A stretch of DNA of 28,273 bases from assembly GCA_964457365.1 (NCBI GenBank), contig CAYWFP010000055.1:1-28273 (forward strand), in the 5' to 3' direction. Below are positions 20,581 through 28,273 of this stretch, piece by piece (position 1 is the first letter of the stretch; the number at the start of each line of letters is the position of its first letter). Source of the stretch: CAYWFP01 sp964457365. Its GTDB lineage: Bacteria; Planctomycetota; SZUA-567. The notes under the pieces are model-generated. The model saw only the letters and a list, made by a program, of their open reading frames with translations. It searched no databases and was not told the origin of the DNA. Position numbers and translations under genes: made by a program.

Positions 20581-21870
20581 TCACGTTTCCAGTGCCACCA
20601 GGTCCTCATACGTCTCGCGCCGGCCGATTACCTCCCACGTGTCGCCGTCGACGAGTACCTCCGGGGGGCGCGGGTGGCTGTTGTACTGACTGCTCATGGC
20701 GAAGCCGTAGGCGCCGGTGGAGAAGATCGCGAGGCGCTGGCCCTGCGCCACGGGCGGCAGGGGCCGGTCCTTGGCGAAGACGTCGCTCGATTCGCAGATC
20801 GGGCCGCAGACGTCGGTGGGAACGAGTTCGCCTAATGTCTCGCGCGTACCGGCGAGGGTCTCGGCGAAGCGGCAACCCTGCGGGGAATGCCGCGTGCGCG
20901 TCGGCCAGAGAAAGTGGTAGGCGTCGTACATGGCCGGCCGGATCAGGTCGTTCATGCCCGCGTCGAGCAGCACGAAGGTCTTGGGCGGATGCTCCTTGAC
21001 ATACTGGACCTCGCCGACGAGGACCGCGGCGTTGCCGGCGATGCTGCGGCCGGGCTCGACGATCAGCTTCGCGCCGAGCGCCGCGACCGGCGGGACGATG
21101 GCGGCGGCGTAATCGGCGAAGGACGGCACGTCCTCGTCGCGGTAGAGCAGGCCGAAGCCGCCGCCGACGTCGACGGTTTCGATCGGCGTATGGTCGTTGA
21201 TATGCTCGCGCAGGAACGCGACGGTCTTCTCCAGGCCACGCGCGTAGGGCTCGAGCGTATTGATCGGGCTGCCCAGGTGCATGTCGACGCCGGCGAAGCG
21301 GAGGTGCCTGTACGAACCGGCCTCGGCGAGGATCGTCGCGGCGGTCGCCAGGTCGATGCCGAACTTGTTCTCCTTCTTGCCGGTGGTGGTCTTGGCGTGG
21401 GTCTTGGCGTCGATATCCGGATTCAGCCGCAGGGCCACCGGCGCGGTCGTGCCCATTGCGCCGGCGATGCGGTCGATGCGGGCGAGCTCGGCCTCGCTCT
21501 CGACGTTGAAGAGGCGGATGCGCTCGCGCAAGGCGTAGGCGATCTCCGCCTCGCTCTTGGCCACGCCGGCGAAGACCGCCTTCGCCGGATCGCCCCCGGC
21601 CTTCAGCACGCGGAAGAGCTCGCCGCCGGAGACGATGTCGAAGCCGCTGCCGGCCCGGGCCAGGAGCGCGAGGATGCGCGTGTTGCTGCAGCATTTGACC
21701 GAGAAGCAGACCGTCGTCTCGACGTCGGCGAACGCATCGCGGACGGCGGCGAAACGGTCCAGCAGCGCGGCCCTGGAATAGACGTAGACCGGCGCGCCGA
21801 CCTCGTCGACGAGGGCGTCGACGGCAACGTCCTCGCAGTGGAGCGCGCCGCCGCGGTAGCGGAAGCTCAT
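20581..21870 (-). CDS. lysA: Diaminopimelate decarboxylase
   Basis: This PLP enzyme converts meso-diaminopimelate to lysine, the last step of the pathway that also supplies peptidoglycan. The 429-residue product has PLP Lys59 in CFSVKCCSN, HLGSPI, VDVGGGFGLLY, the phosphate-binding IVEPGRSI, and the active-site CGPICESSDVF, with AGAYGFAM-like STGAYGFAMSSQYNSHPRP at the end. Length is normal. The common AKAN around the lysine is replaced by VKCC, a mild variant. The ATG at 21870 overlaps the hisI stop (ATGA), indicating coupling, and AAGGA precedes it. A longer open frame extends across hisI in another phase and is not a fusion. Confidence 0.95.
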   Translation of the reverse strand: MSFRYRGGALHCEDVAVDALVDEVGAPVYVYSRAALLDRFAAVRDAFADVETTVCFSVKCCSNTRILALLARAGSGFDIVSGGELFRVLKAGGDPAKAVFAGVAKSEAEIAYALRERIRLFNVESEAELARIDRIAGAMGTTAPVALRLNPDIDAKTHAKTTTGKKENKFGIDLATAATILAEAGSYRHLRFAGVDMHLGSPINTLEPYARGLEKTVAFLREHINDHTPIETVDVGGGFGLLYRDEDVPSFADYAAAIVPPVAALGAKLIVEPGRSIAGNAAVLVGEVQYVKEHPPKTFVLLDAGMNDLIRPAMYDAYHFLWPTRTRHSPQGCRFAETLAGTRETLGELVPTDVCGPICESSDVFAKDRPLPPVAQGQRLAIFSTGAYGFAMSSQYNSHPRPPEVLVDGDTWEVIGRRETYEDLVALET

Positions 21871-22262
21871 TTCGAATCCTTGTAGACCGCGTCGGGATCG
21901 AAGACCTTCTCGCCCTCCTCGACGATCCGGCCGTCGTCGCCGAGACGCCAGCTGAAGCAACTGAAATAGCCGGTGTGGCAGGCGGCGACGTTCTGCTTCA
22001 CTCGCAGCAGCACGCAGTCGCGGTCGCAGTCGAAGCGGACCTCGCGGATCTCCTGGGTGTGGCCGGAACTCTCGCCCTTGACCCAGAATTTCTGCCGGCT
22101 GCGGCTCCAGTAGGTGCCCAGGCCCTTCTCCACCGTCGCCGCCAGCGCGTCGCGATTCATGTAGGCGAGCATGACCACCTCGCCGGAATCGGCGTCCTGG
22201 GCGATGCAGGGGACGAGGCCCTTGTCGTCGAACTTGATCGAATCGAGAAATGACATGTCCAC
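21867..22262 (-). CDS. hisI: Phosphoribosyl-AMP cyclohydrolase
   Basis: HisI opens the purine ring of phosphoribosyl-AMP, the third step of histidine synthesis. The 131-residue product has WSRSRQKFWVKGESSGHTQ, the metal motif DCDRD (Asp78, Cys79, Asp80, Asp82) and CHTGYFSCF (Cys95, Cys102), completing the three zinc cysteines. It is the monofunctional form without HisE. No other his gene is in the window, so it has moved away from a his operon. I chose the GTG at 22262 because AGGAG sits 5 nt before it; an ATG two codons later (22256) is spaced 11 nt. It lies 21 nt after recG and overlaps lysA. Confidence 0.95.
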   Translation of the reverse strand: MDMSFLDSIKFDDKGLVPCIAQDADSGEVVMLAYMNRDALAATVEKGLGTYWSRSRQKFWVKGESSGHTQEIREVRFDCDRDCVLLRVKQNVAACHTGYFSCFSWRLGDDGRIVEEGEKVFDPDAVYKDSK

Positions 22263-22283
22263 AACAACTCCTTTGCCACGAAA

Positions 22284-24368
22284 TCAACCGATGCCCGGAC
22301 CGTCCGGACTGGGTGCGAGAAACCGCTGCAGGGCGGCGTTCAGGACGCGATGGTCGGGGCCGCTCAGGTGCGGATCACGACGGAGGATCGCTTCCGCGTC
22401 GATGCGGGCGAGCTTAATCATATCGAAATCACGCACCAAATCCACCAATTTCAACTCCGGCATGCCGTGCTGCTTCGCGCCCAGGAACTGGCCCGGGCCG
22501 CGCAGCTTCAAATCCTCCTCGGCGATCTCGAAGCCGTTGGAACTGGACGTCAGGACCAGCAGCCGTCGGCGGGCCTCCTCGGTACGCGCCTCGGAGAGCA
22601 TGATGAAGTGCCCCTGCTCGGCGCCACGGCCGATGCGCCCGCGGAGCTGATGGAGCTGCGCCAGGCCGAAGCGCTCGGCGTGCAACACCACCATGACCGT
22701 GGCGTTGGGAATGTCCACGCCGACCTCGATGACGACGGTGCTGACCAGCGCGTCGATGCGTCCGGCGCGGAACTCGTCCATGATGCGCGCCTGCTCGTCG
22801 CGTTTCATCCGGCCGTGGAGCAGGCCGAGGTGGTAGTCCGCGAGCGTGCCGGCTTTCAGCGTCTCGAACGCTTCGCTAGCCGAGGTGACGCCGAGTTCCC
22901 CGCTCTCCTCCACCAGCGGGCTGACGATATACGCCTGCCGCCCCTTGTCCAGCTGCTCGCGCACGAAACCCCAGGCCTTGGCCTGGCCGGCTTTCGGCGG
23001 GGCGGAGGTGCGCACGTTTTTGCGCCCGGGCGGAAGCTCGTCGATGACGCTGACGTCCAGGTCGCCGTAGACGGTCAGCGCCAGGCTGCGCGGGATCGGC
23101 GTGGCGGTCATGACCAGCACGTCGGGACGGACACCCTTCTCGGCGAGCCGGGTGCGCTGGCGGACGCCGAACTTGTGCTGTTCGTCGATGACCACGAGCC
23201 CGAGATCCTTGAAGGTCACGTTGTTCTCGACGGCCGCGTGGGTGGCGACGAGGATGTCGATGGCGCCGGCGGCGAGTTCGGTGCGGATGGCGGTCGTTTC
23301 GCGCGCGTTCATGCCGCCGACCAGCAGCGCCACGCGGACGCGCGAATGACGGCTGCGCGAAAGAAAGCTCTCGGTGGTGCGCAGGTGTTGCCGGGCCAGC
23401 AACCCCGTCGGCGCCATGATGCAGACTTGCGCCCCGCCCGCGACCGCCGCGAGCATGGCGTACAGCGCGACCACGGTCTTGCCGCTGCCGACGTCTCCCT
23501 GCAGCAGCCGGTGCATGGGAAGCGGCTTGCCCATGTCGGCGGCGATCTCCTCGACGCAGCGCTCTTGCGCCCTGGTCAGCGTGAACGGCAACAGGCGGCG
23601 GATGCGCTGGTCCAGCGCCGGCGTGATCGCGAAGGCGCGGCCGGCGTGAGCGTCCCAGTCCCGGCGACGGCGCTGCCCCACCGCGAGCTGCAGCAGCAGG
23701 CATTCGTCGTAGCAGAGCCGCCGGAACGCCGCCTCGCGCGTCTCGGGCGAGTCGGGGAAATGCATCTGGCGGACAGCCTCGGTCAGCGGCGGCAGGGCAT
23801 GCGCCGCGCGGAATTCCGCCGGCAACGAATCCGTCACCAAGGGCAGCGCGACGTCGATGGCGTTGGTCATGATCCGCCGCCAGACTTTCTGCGTGAGCTT
23901 GCCGGTGCAGGGGTAGACCGGGACGATGCGGCCGATGTGGAGCGCGCTGCCCAGCGGGTCGCCCTGGAGGAGCTCGTACTGCGGGTGCTCCATGCGCGCG
24001 CGGCCGTGCTCGCGCTTGACCTTGCCGAAGAGCAGCAGCGCCTGGCCCTCGAATTGATCGAGCACCCAGGGCGAGTTGAACCAGACGACCTCCATCGGCG
24101 CGGTGTCGTCGGTGACGAGCGCGGTGACGACGCTGCGCAGCCGGCCGCCGCGGGGCTTGCGTTCGCTCGCCTCCAGGACGCGCGCGAGGATCGCCGCCTC
24201 GGCGCCGTCCTCGGCCTCGGCGATGGTGACCAGGTTGCGCCGGTCGGAGAGATCGCGCGGAAAGGTCCACAGCAGGTCGCGGAGCGTCCGCACCCCCAGC
24301 GCCGCCAGGTCCTGCGCGCGCGCCGGGCCGACGCCTTTGAGATATTGGATCGAGTCGTCGAGTTGCAT
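22284..24368 (-). CDS. recG: ATP-dependent DNA helicase RecG
   Basis: RecG remodels stalled replication forks and Holliday junctions. The 694 residues match the family. The N-terminal wedge/OB region starts at YLKGVGPARAQDL and covers about 1-200. The helicase part shows LTRAQ, Walker A LLQGDVGSGKT (Lys297), MAPTGLLARQHL, DEQHKFGVRQR, VMTATPIPRSLALTVYGDLDVS, then VVIEVGVDIPNAT and QLRGRIGRG, and the TRG-like end GFEIAEEDLKLRGPGQFLGAKQHG. The frame runs 36 codons further upstream, but that part is Arg-rich and crosses the atp terminator; the ATG at 24368 begins at the conserved N-terminus. No ribosome binding site precedes it at the usual distance, and a -10-like box lies 7 nt upstream, so the mRNA may be leaderless. 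Confidence 0.96.
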   Translation of the reverse strand: MQLDDSIQYLKGVGPARAQDLAALGVRTLRDLLWTFPRDLSDRRNLVTIAEAEDGAEAAILARVLEASERKPRGGRLRSVVTALVTDDTAPMEVVWFNSPWVLDQFEGQALLLFGKVKREHGRARMEHPQYELLQGDPLGSALHIGRIVPVYPCTGKLTQKVWRRIMTNAIDVALPLVTDSLPAEFRAAHALPPLTEAVRQMHFPDSPETREAAFRRLCYDECLLLQLAVGQRRRRDWDAHAGRAFAITPALDQRIRRLLPFTLTRAQERCVEEIAADMGKPLPMHRLLQGDVGSGKTVVALYAMLAAVAGGAQVCIMAPTGLLARQHLRTTESFLSRSRHSRVRVALLVGGMNARETTAIRTELAAGAIDILVATHAAVENNVTFKDLGLVVIDEQHKFGVRQRTRLAEKGVRPDVLVMTATPIPRSLALTVYGDLDVSVIDELPPGRKNVRTSAPPKAGQAKAWGFVREQLDKGRQAYIVSPLVEESGELGVTSASEAFETLKAGTLADYHLGLLHGRMKRDEQARIMDEFRAGRIDALVSTVVIEVGVDIPNATVMVVLHAERFGLAQLHQLRGRIGRGAEQGHFIMLSEARTEEARRRLLVLTSSSNGFEIAEEDLKLRGPGQFLGAKQHGMPELKLVDLVRDFDMIKLARIDAEAILRRDPHLSGPDHRVLNAALQRFLAPSPDGPGIG

Positions 24369-24375
24369 GGAGAGA

Positions 24376-24404
24376 AGTCTACTCCATTCGGCGCGGCGTG
24401 CAAA
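24376..24404 (-). promoter_or_regulatory. Promoter candidate for recG, placed for a leaderless mRNA
   Basis: TTTGCA (24399-24404), 17 nt, TAGACT (24376-24381) on the minus strand. The -10 ends 7 nt before the ATG at 24368, so transcription would begin at or next to it. Each hexamer matches consensus at four of six positions. Confidence 0.4.
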
Positions 24405-24434
24405 GATTGCGGAAGCGCTTCTCCGGCGCGGGCC

Positions 24435-24467
24435 AAAAGAACGGCCGCGACCCGCGGGCCACGGCCG
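24435..24467 (-). terminator. Rho-independent terminator of the ATP synthase operon
   Basis: A twelve-pair stem (24442-24467, with two G-T wobbles and a 2-nt tip) is followed on the minus strand by TTCTTTT (24435-24441). It lies 33 nt past the atpC stop and separates the atp operon from recG. Confidence 0.8.
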
Positions 24468-24500
24468 ACTCCCCACAAGCGTCTCCCCCGCTTTCGGCGA

Positions 24501-24974
24501 TTATTCCTGCGGTACGGCATCCCCCCGCAGTTGCAGCCGGTTCAGCGCGCGCAGCAGCGCCAGCTTGGCGCGGTCCAGGTCGACCGGCATCTCCTCGCCC
24601 TCGTGACGCGTGACCTTGGCGAGGCGTTCGCGCGCGCGGTGCAGCGCTTCCTTGGCGCGCTCGACGTCGATCTCGTCGGCAGTCTCGGCGGAAGTGGCGT
24701 AGAGGTTGGCCGTCGCGCCGTCGGTCTCCAGGAAGCCGCCGTTGACGGCGAAGGTCAGGTCGCTGCTGCCGTACTTGCGCCGGTCCCACGGCGAGACGGT
24801 CAGCAGGTGGATCGCCATCGGCGTCAGCAAGGGCTCGTGCCGCGGCAGGATCTCGACCACGCCGCCGGTGCTCTGCGCGACCATAGCGCGCGCGCCCTCG
24901 TCGAAGACGGTGCGCTGGGGCGTGATGATGCGCAGGTGGTAGCTGATCGGGCCTTCCTGTTTGTTCTCCGCCAC
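24501..24974 (-). CDS. atpC: ATP synthase F1 subunit epsilon
   Basis: Epsilon couples the central stalk to the rotor and can inhibit ATP hydrolysis. The 157-residue product has the N-terminal beta-sandwich (LRIITPQRTVFDEGARAMVAQSTGGVVEILPRHEPLLTPM in pieces) and FAVNGGFLETDGATANLYA, then the helical hairpin (DVERAKEALHRARERLAK, DLDRAKLALLRALNRLQ). It is slightly longer than the usual 130-140 because of an extended helical end. The start is a GTG at 24974 with GGAGG 8 nt upstream. It follows atpD after 18 nt and is last in the operon. Confidence 0.95.
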   Translation of the reverse strand: MAENKQEGPISYHLRIITPQRTVFDEGARAMVAQSTGGVVEILPRHEPLLTPMAIHLLTVSPWDRRKYGSSDLTFAVNGGFLETDGATANLYATSAETADEIDVERAKEALHRARERLAKVTRHEGEEMPVDLDRAKLALLRALNRLQLRGDAVPQE

Positions 24975-24992
24975 GATATCGGCCTCCAGGGG

Positions 24993-26399
24993 TTATTCGC
25001 TCAGCTTCTTCGCCTTCTCGCGCGCCTCGTCGATGTTGCCGACGTACATGAACGCCTGCTCCGGCAGGTCGTCGCACTCGCCCTTGAGGATGGCCTCGAA
25101 GCCCTCCACCGACTCGCTGACGGGGACGTAGCGGCCTTCCATGCCGGTGAACTGCTCGGCGACGAAGAACGGCTGGCTGAAGAAGCGCTGCATCTTGCGC
25201 GCGCGCGAAACGGTCATCTTGTCCTCGTCGGAGAGCTCGTCCATGCCGAGAATGGCGATGATGTCCTGCAATTCCTTGTAGCGCTGCAGGAGCTGCTTGA
25301 CCTCGCGAGCGACTTCGTAGTGACGCTCGCCGACGATGCGTGGCTCCAGGATCGTACTCGTCGACTCCAGCGGGTCCACCGCCGGGTAGAGGCCGAGGCT
25401 GGCGATCTGGCGCGAAAGGTTCGTGCGCGCGTCGAGGTGCGCGAAGCAGGTCACCGGCGCGGGGTCGGTGTAGTCGTCGGCCGGGACGTAGATGGCCTGG
25501 ATCGAGGTGATCGAGCCCTTCTTCGTCGAGGTGATGCGTTCCTGCAGGGCGCCCATCTCAGTCGCCAGCGTCGGCTGGTAGCCCACGGCCGAGGGCATGC
25601 GCCCCAGGAGCGCGGAGACCTCGCTGCCGGCCTGGACGAAACGGAAGATGTTGTCGATGAAGATCAAAACGTCCATGCCTTCCTCGTCGCGGAAGTACTC
25701 GGCGACGCTCATCGCCGTCAGCGCCACGCGCAGGCGCGCGCCGGGCGGCTCGTTCATCTGGCCGTAGATGAGCGCGGTCTTGTCCATGACGTCCGCTTCC
25801 ATCATCTCGAGCCACAGGTCGTTGCCTTCGCGTGTGCGTTCGCCGACGCCGGCGACGACCGAGCGGCCGCCGTGCTCCATGGCGATGGAGCGGATCAGCT
25901 CCTTCATGACCACGGTCTTGCCGACGCCCGCGCCGCCGAAGAGGCCGACCTTGCCGCCTTTGGGGATGGGCTGGATGAGGTCGATGACCTTGATGCCGGT
26001 CTCGAGCATCTCCGTGGCCGTTTCCTGCTGGTCGAAGGGCGGGGCGGGGCGGTGAATGGGATAACTCGTCTCCGAGCCGATGGGGCCTTTCTCGTCGATC
26101 GGATCGCCGGTAACGTTCATGATGCGTCCCAGCGCCTTGGTGCCGACGGGGACCTGGATGGGATTGCCGGTATTGCGGACGTTCATGCCGCGCACCAGGC
26201 CGTCGGTGCTGCCCATGGCGACCGAGCGGACGGTCCGCTCGCCGATGTGCTGGGCGGTCTCCAGCGTCAGCTTGATGCCCTCGGCCTCCACCTTGAGCGC
26301 GGTGTAGACGTCGGGCATGGTCTCGACGTCGAATTCCACGTCGACGACGGGGCCCGAGACCTGCTTGACCCGACCCAACGAGCCTTCCTGCTGTATCAT
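24993..26399 (-). CDS. atpD: ATP synthase F1 subunit beta
   Basis: Beta holds the catalytic nucleotide sites. The 468-residue product is full length, with P-loop GGAGVGKT (155-162), VGERTREGNDLW with the catalytic glutamate, IYGQMNEPPGARLRVALTAM, VLIFIDNIFRFVQAGSEVSALLGRMPSAVGYQPTLA (read in pieces) and the DELSDEDK region. All expected motifs are intact. GGAG 6 nt before the ATG sets the start. It sits between atpG and atpC with 22 and 18 nt gaps, the standard bacterial order. Confidence 0.98.
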   Translation of the reverse strand: MIQQEGSLGRVKQVSGPVVDVEFDVETMPDVYTALKVEAEGIKLTLETAQHIGERTVRSVAMGSTDGLVRGMNVRNTGNPIQVPVGTKALGRIMNVTGDPIDEKGPIGSETSYPIHRPAPPFDQQETATEMLETGIKVIDLIQPIPKGGKVGLFGGAGVGKTVVMKELIRSIAMEHGGRSVVAGVGERTREGNDLWLEMMEADVMDKTALIYGQMNEPPGARLRVALTAMSVAEYFRDEEGMDVLIFIDNIFRFVQAGSEVSALLGRMPSAVGYQPTLATEMGALQERITSTKKGSITSIQAIYVPADDYTDPAPVTCFAHLDARTNLSRQIASLGLYPAVDPLESTSTILEPRIVGERHYEVAREVKQLLQRYKELQDIIAILGMDELSDEDKMTVSRARKMQRFFSQPFFVAEQFTGMEGRYVPVSESVEGFEAILKGECDDLPEQAFMYVGNIDEAREKAKKLSE

Positions 26400-26421
26400 G
26401 GCCTTCTCCCTTGCTGCGTGC

Positions 26422-27330
26422 CTATTGCATGGCGTTGGCGCCGCCGACGATGTCCAAGAGCTCCGCGGTGATGCCCGTCTGGCGGGCCCGGTTGTAGTCC
26501 AGCGTCAGCGAGTCGATCATGTCGCCGGCGTTGTTGGTGGCGTTGTCCATGGCGGTCATGCGCGCGGCGAGTTCGGCCGCGTAGCTCTCGACCACCGCGC
26601 GGTAGACCTCGGTGGCGAGGACGTAGGAGACGAGCCGGTGGATGACGCTCTCGATATCGGGTTCGATCTCGTAGATCGGCCGAATGACCTCGCCGTTCTC
26701 CCGCTCCAGCTCCGCGCGTCGCTCCTCCTCGAGCTTCTTGTAGTCGATGGGGAGGATCTTGACCACCGTCGGTTCCTGGCGCAGCATGGAGACGAAGCGG
26801 TTGTAGACGAGGTAGACCTCGTCGACGCGTTTGTCGACCTGCTCGCTCAGGTGAAGCTCGAGCACCTGTTCGCAGACCTCGCCGGCGAGGACGTAACTGA
26901 GTTTGTCGAAGACGTCGAAGTAGGTCTTCAGGATCGGCGGCCCGAGCTTCTTCAGCCCGGCGTTGGCGCGCTTGCCGACGGCGAAGAAGGCGTGCTGGAT
27001 GTCGGGCAGACCGCGCAGGTGCAGCCGCGTCTGGCGCAGAACCGCGGCGTTGAAGCCGCCGCAGAGCCCGCGGTCGCCGGCAATGACGATCGAGAGCGCC
27101 CGTCGGGGCTCGCGCGGCCGGAAGAGCGGATGCTCGTCGCCGACGAGGTCGACGCTGAGTACGCGCAGCGTCCGCAGGATGCCCTCGGCGTAGGGCCGCA
27201 TCCCCTCCATGCGCTGCTGCGCGCGCGTCAGCTTCGCCGCGGCGACCATCTTCATCGCGCGGGTGATCTTCTGCGTGTTCTTGACCGAGTGAATGCGGCG
27301 CAGAATGGCGCGCGCCTGTTGGGCACACAT
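26422..27330 (-). CDS. atpG: ATP synthase F1 subunit gamma
   Basis: Gamma is the rotating shaft inside the alpha-beta hexamer. The 302-residue product shows the conserved N-terminal helix (RRIHSVKNTQKITRAMKMVAAAKL), SIVIAGDRGLCGGFNAAVLR, and the C-terminal helix ARMTAMDNATNNAGDMIDSL, followed by the RQTGITAELLDIVGGANA end. Length is slightly above average (about 285-290), from a charged stretch at about 205-220 (KKLEEERRAELEREN). AGGA 7 nt before the ATG fixes the start. It lies 9 nt after atpA. Confidence 0.97.
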   Translation of the reverse strand: MCAQQARAILRRIHSVKNTQKITRAMKMVAAAKLTRAQQRMEGMRPYAEGILRTLRVLSVDLVGDEHPLFRPREPRRALSIVIAGDRGLCGGFNAAVLRQTRLHLRGLPDIQHAFFAVGKRANAGLKKLGPPILKTYFDVFDKLSYVLAGEVCEQVLELHLSEQVDKRVDEVYLVYNRFVSMLRQEPTVVKILPIDYKKLEEERRAELERENGEVIRPIYEIEPDIESVIHRLVSYVLATEVYRAVVESYAAELAARMTAMDNATNNAGDMIDSLTLDYNRARQTGITAELLDIVGGANAMQ

Positions 27331-27339
27331 ACGCGATTC

Positions 27340-28273
27340 CTACTCGACAAAGGTCTTCTTGAATTCCTCGATGAACGCGACGAGGTCCTTCTCCAGCGCC
27401 TCGTCGAGCTTGCCCGCGGCCTGGATCCGGTCCAGCAGGTCGCCCTTTTTCTTCATCGCCTCGATGAGTTCGCGTTCGAAGCGCCGGACCGAGGAGACCT
27501 GCAGCGTGTCGAGATGGCCGCGGACGCCGAGGAAGATCGTGACCACCTGCTCGGCGGTCGCCATCGGCTTGTACTGCTCCTGCTTGAGCATCTCCACGAG
27601 CCGTTCGCCGCGGGCGAGCTGGCGCTGGGTGACGACGTCGAGATCGCTGCCGAACTGGGCGAACGCCTGGAGCTCGCGGTACTGGGCCAGCTCGATCTTC
27701 AGGGATCCGGCGACCTGTTTCATCGCCTTCATCTGGGCCGCGCCGCCGACACGGGACACCGAGATGCCGACGTTCATCGCCGGCCGCACGCCCGCGTAGA
27801 AGAGGTCGGACTCGAGGAAGATCTGGCCGTCGGTGATGGAGATGACGTTCGTCGGGATGTAGGCCGAGACGTCGCCGGCCTGGGTTTCGATGATGGGGAG
27901 CGCGGTCAGGCTGCCGCCCGTGCCCGGGACCTTGGCGATGCGATGGCCGTTCTGGCCCTCCACGGTCTTCTCGGCCTCCCAGAGGCCGGGCACGCCTACG
28001 TAGACCTTGTCGCCCGCCTCGCGCGTGACCTTGTCGTCGGCCAGGTCCTTGTCCACGATCACGTACTCCTCGGCGAGCTTGACTGCCCGTTCGAGCAGGC
28101 GCGAGTGGAGGTAGAAGACGTCGCCCGGATAGGCTTCGCGCCCGGGCGGCCGGCGCAGCTGCAGGGACATCTGCCGGTAGGCCCACGCGTGCTTGGAGAG
28201 GTCGTCGTAAACCACGAGCACGTGCCGCCCCTGCTCCATGAAGTGCTCGGCCATGGTGCAGCCGGCGTAGGGC
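27340..28273 (-). CDS. atpA: ATP synthase F1 subunit alpha, C-terminal part, with an inserted segment
   Basis: The gene enters from the right edge; the last 310 residues are present (the family is about 500-550). The visible part begins PYAGCTMAEHFM and shows VVYDDLSKHAWAYRQMSLQL, RRPPGREAYPGDVFYLHSRLLERA, ALPIIETQAGDVSAYIPTNVISITDGQIFL and GISVSRVGGAAQ. Between LLERAVKLAEE and GTGGSLTALP, where most alpha subunits have only a few residues, about 45-50 extra residues are inserted (27925-28065). Inserts at this site are known in some phyla, for example Bacteroidetes. The nucleotide-binding P-loop lies outside the window. The frame continues past position 28254, which is not a start. Confidence 0.97.
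   Translation of the reverse strand, partial: PYAGCTMAEHFMEQGRHVLVVYDDLSKHAWAYRQMSLQLRRPPGREAYPGDVFYLHSRLLERAVKLAEEYVIVDKDLADDKVTREAGDKVYVGVPGLWEAEKTVEGQNGHRIAKVPGTGGSLTALPIIETQAGDVSAYIPTNVISITDGQIFLESDLFYAGVRPAMNVGISVSRVGGAAQMKAMKQVAGSLKIELAQYRELQAFAQFGSDLDVVTQRQLARGERLVEMLKQEQYKPMATAEQVVTIFLGVRGHLDTLQVSSVRRFERELIEAMKKKGDLLDRIQAAGKLDEALEKDLVAFIEEFKKTFVE

Noticed and set aside
20581..22287. Single 568-codon frame suggesting a HisI-LysA fusion
   Set aside because: The first part is hisI read in the wrong phase. hisI and lysA are separate genes with an ATGA overlap.
22350..26471. Plus-strand open frame of 1373 codons across recG, atpC and atpD
   Set aside because: It is antisense to three certain genes and the atp terminator. 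Its composition (His, Asp, Val, Gly, Arg) is what the complement of GC-rich codons gives, and no motif is recognisable.
1..28273. tRNA, rRNA, tmRNA or CRISPR arrays
   Set aside because: No T-loop/anticodon layout, rRNA-like stretch or regularly spaced direct repeats were seen by eye. Confirmation needs tRNAscan-SE, Infernal and a CRISPR finder.

Overview
The window is GC-rich, gene-dense chromosomal DNA from a bacterium, with most genes on the minus strand. Diaminopimelate decarboxylase, a bacterial F1-ATPase, PilZ and STAS proteins, a soluble histidine kinase and a phosphotransferase chain without any permease suggest a free-living, cell-walled bacterium. The envelope proteins of unknown family, the transposase remnant that looks like the ISAzo13 (Rhodopirellula-type DDE) group, and the inserted segment in AtpA lean toward the Planctomycetes / Verrucomicrobia / Lentisphaerae / Kiritimatiellae part of the tree or a neighbouring uncultured phylum. 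No rRNA or ribosomal protein gene is present, so this placement is only an inference.

Layout. 1-3437: the start of an unknown gene, a small secreted protein, and two tandem paralogues built as membrane anchor, coiled coil, beta-rich module, zinc-ribbon-like segment and BRCT-like end. 3626-4450: rnhA and ptsI diverge; rnhA appears to have a roughly 230-nt leader rich in hairpins. 4448-8693: ptsI, then a STAS protein with a winged-helix-like tail and a GAF histidine kinase. 8853-11593: an EndoQ-type PHP endonuclease diverges from a CheR-like methyltransferase coupled to mazG; a 70-residue protein converges on mazG. 11712-13010: a PilZ protein, then the one visibly damaged stretch, with a Ser/Arg-rich open frame, a frameshifted transposase N-terminus and a 111-bp inverted-repeat element. 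13043-15545: hpf-ptsN-yvcK-ptsH run as an operon from a clear sigma70-like promoter. 15607-19582: a single-domain STAS gene diverges from a three-gene unit (membrane coiled-coil protein, secreted Ig-like protein, EboD-type sugar phosphate cyclase), with two palindromes between them. 19583-24368: recG-hisI-lysA-galE. 24435-28273: the end of the F1-ATPase operon (atpA-atpG-atpD-atpC), closed by a strong terminator.

How it works together. EI (ptsI), HPr, an EIIA of the PtsN type, YvcK and HPF look like a regulatory phosphorelay tied to carbon and ribosome status rather than sugar uptake. HPr carries Asn where Ser46 phosphorylation would occur. The STAS proteins, histidine kinase, PilZ and CheR-like proteins make a scattered signalling set with no obvious partner kinase or response regulator here. 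The least explained parts are the tandem BRCT-like membrane proteins, the orphan EboD operon, and the structured rnhA leader. All calls were made by reading motifs; no database search was run.
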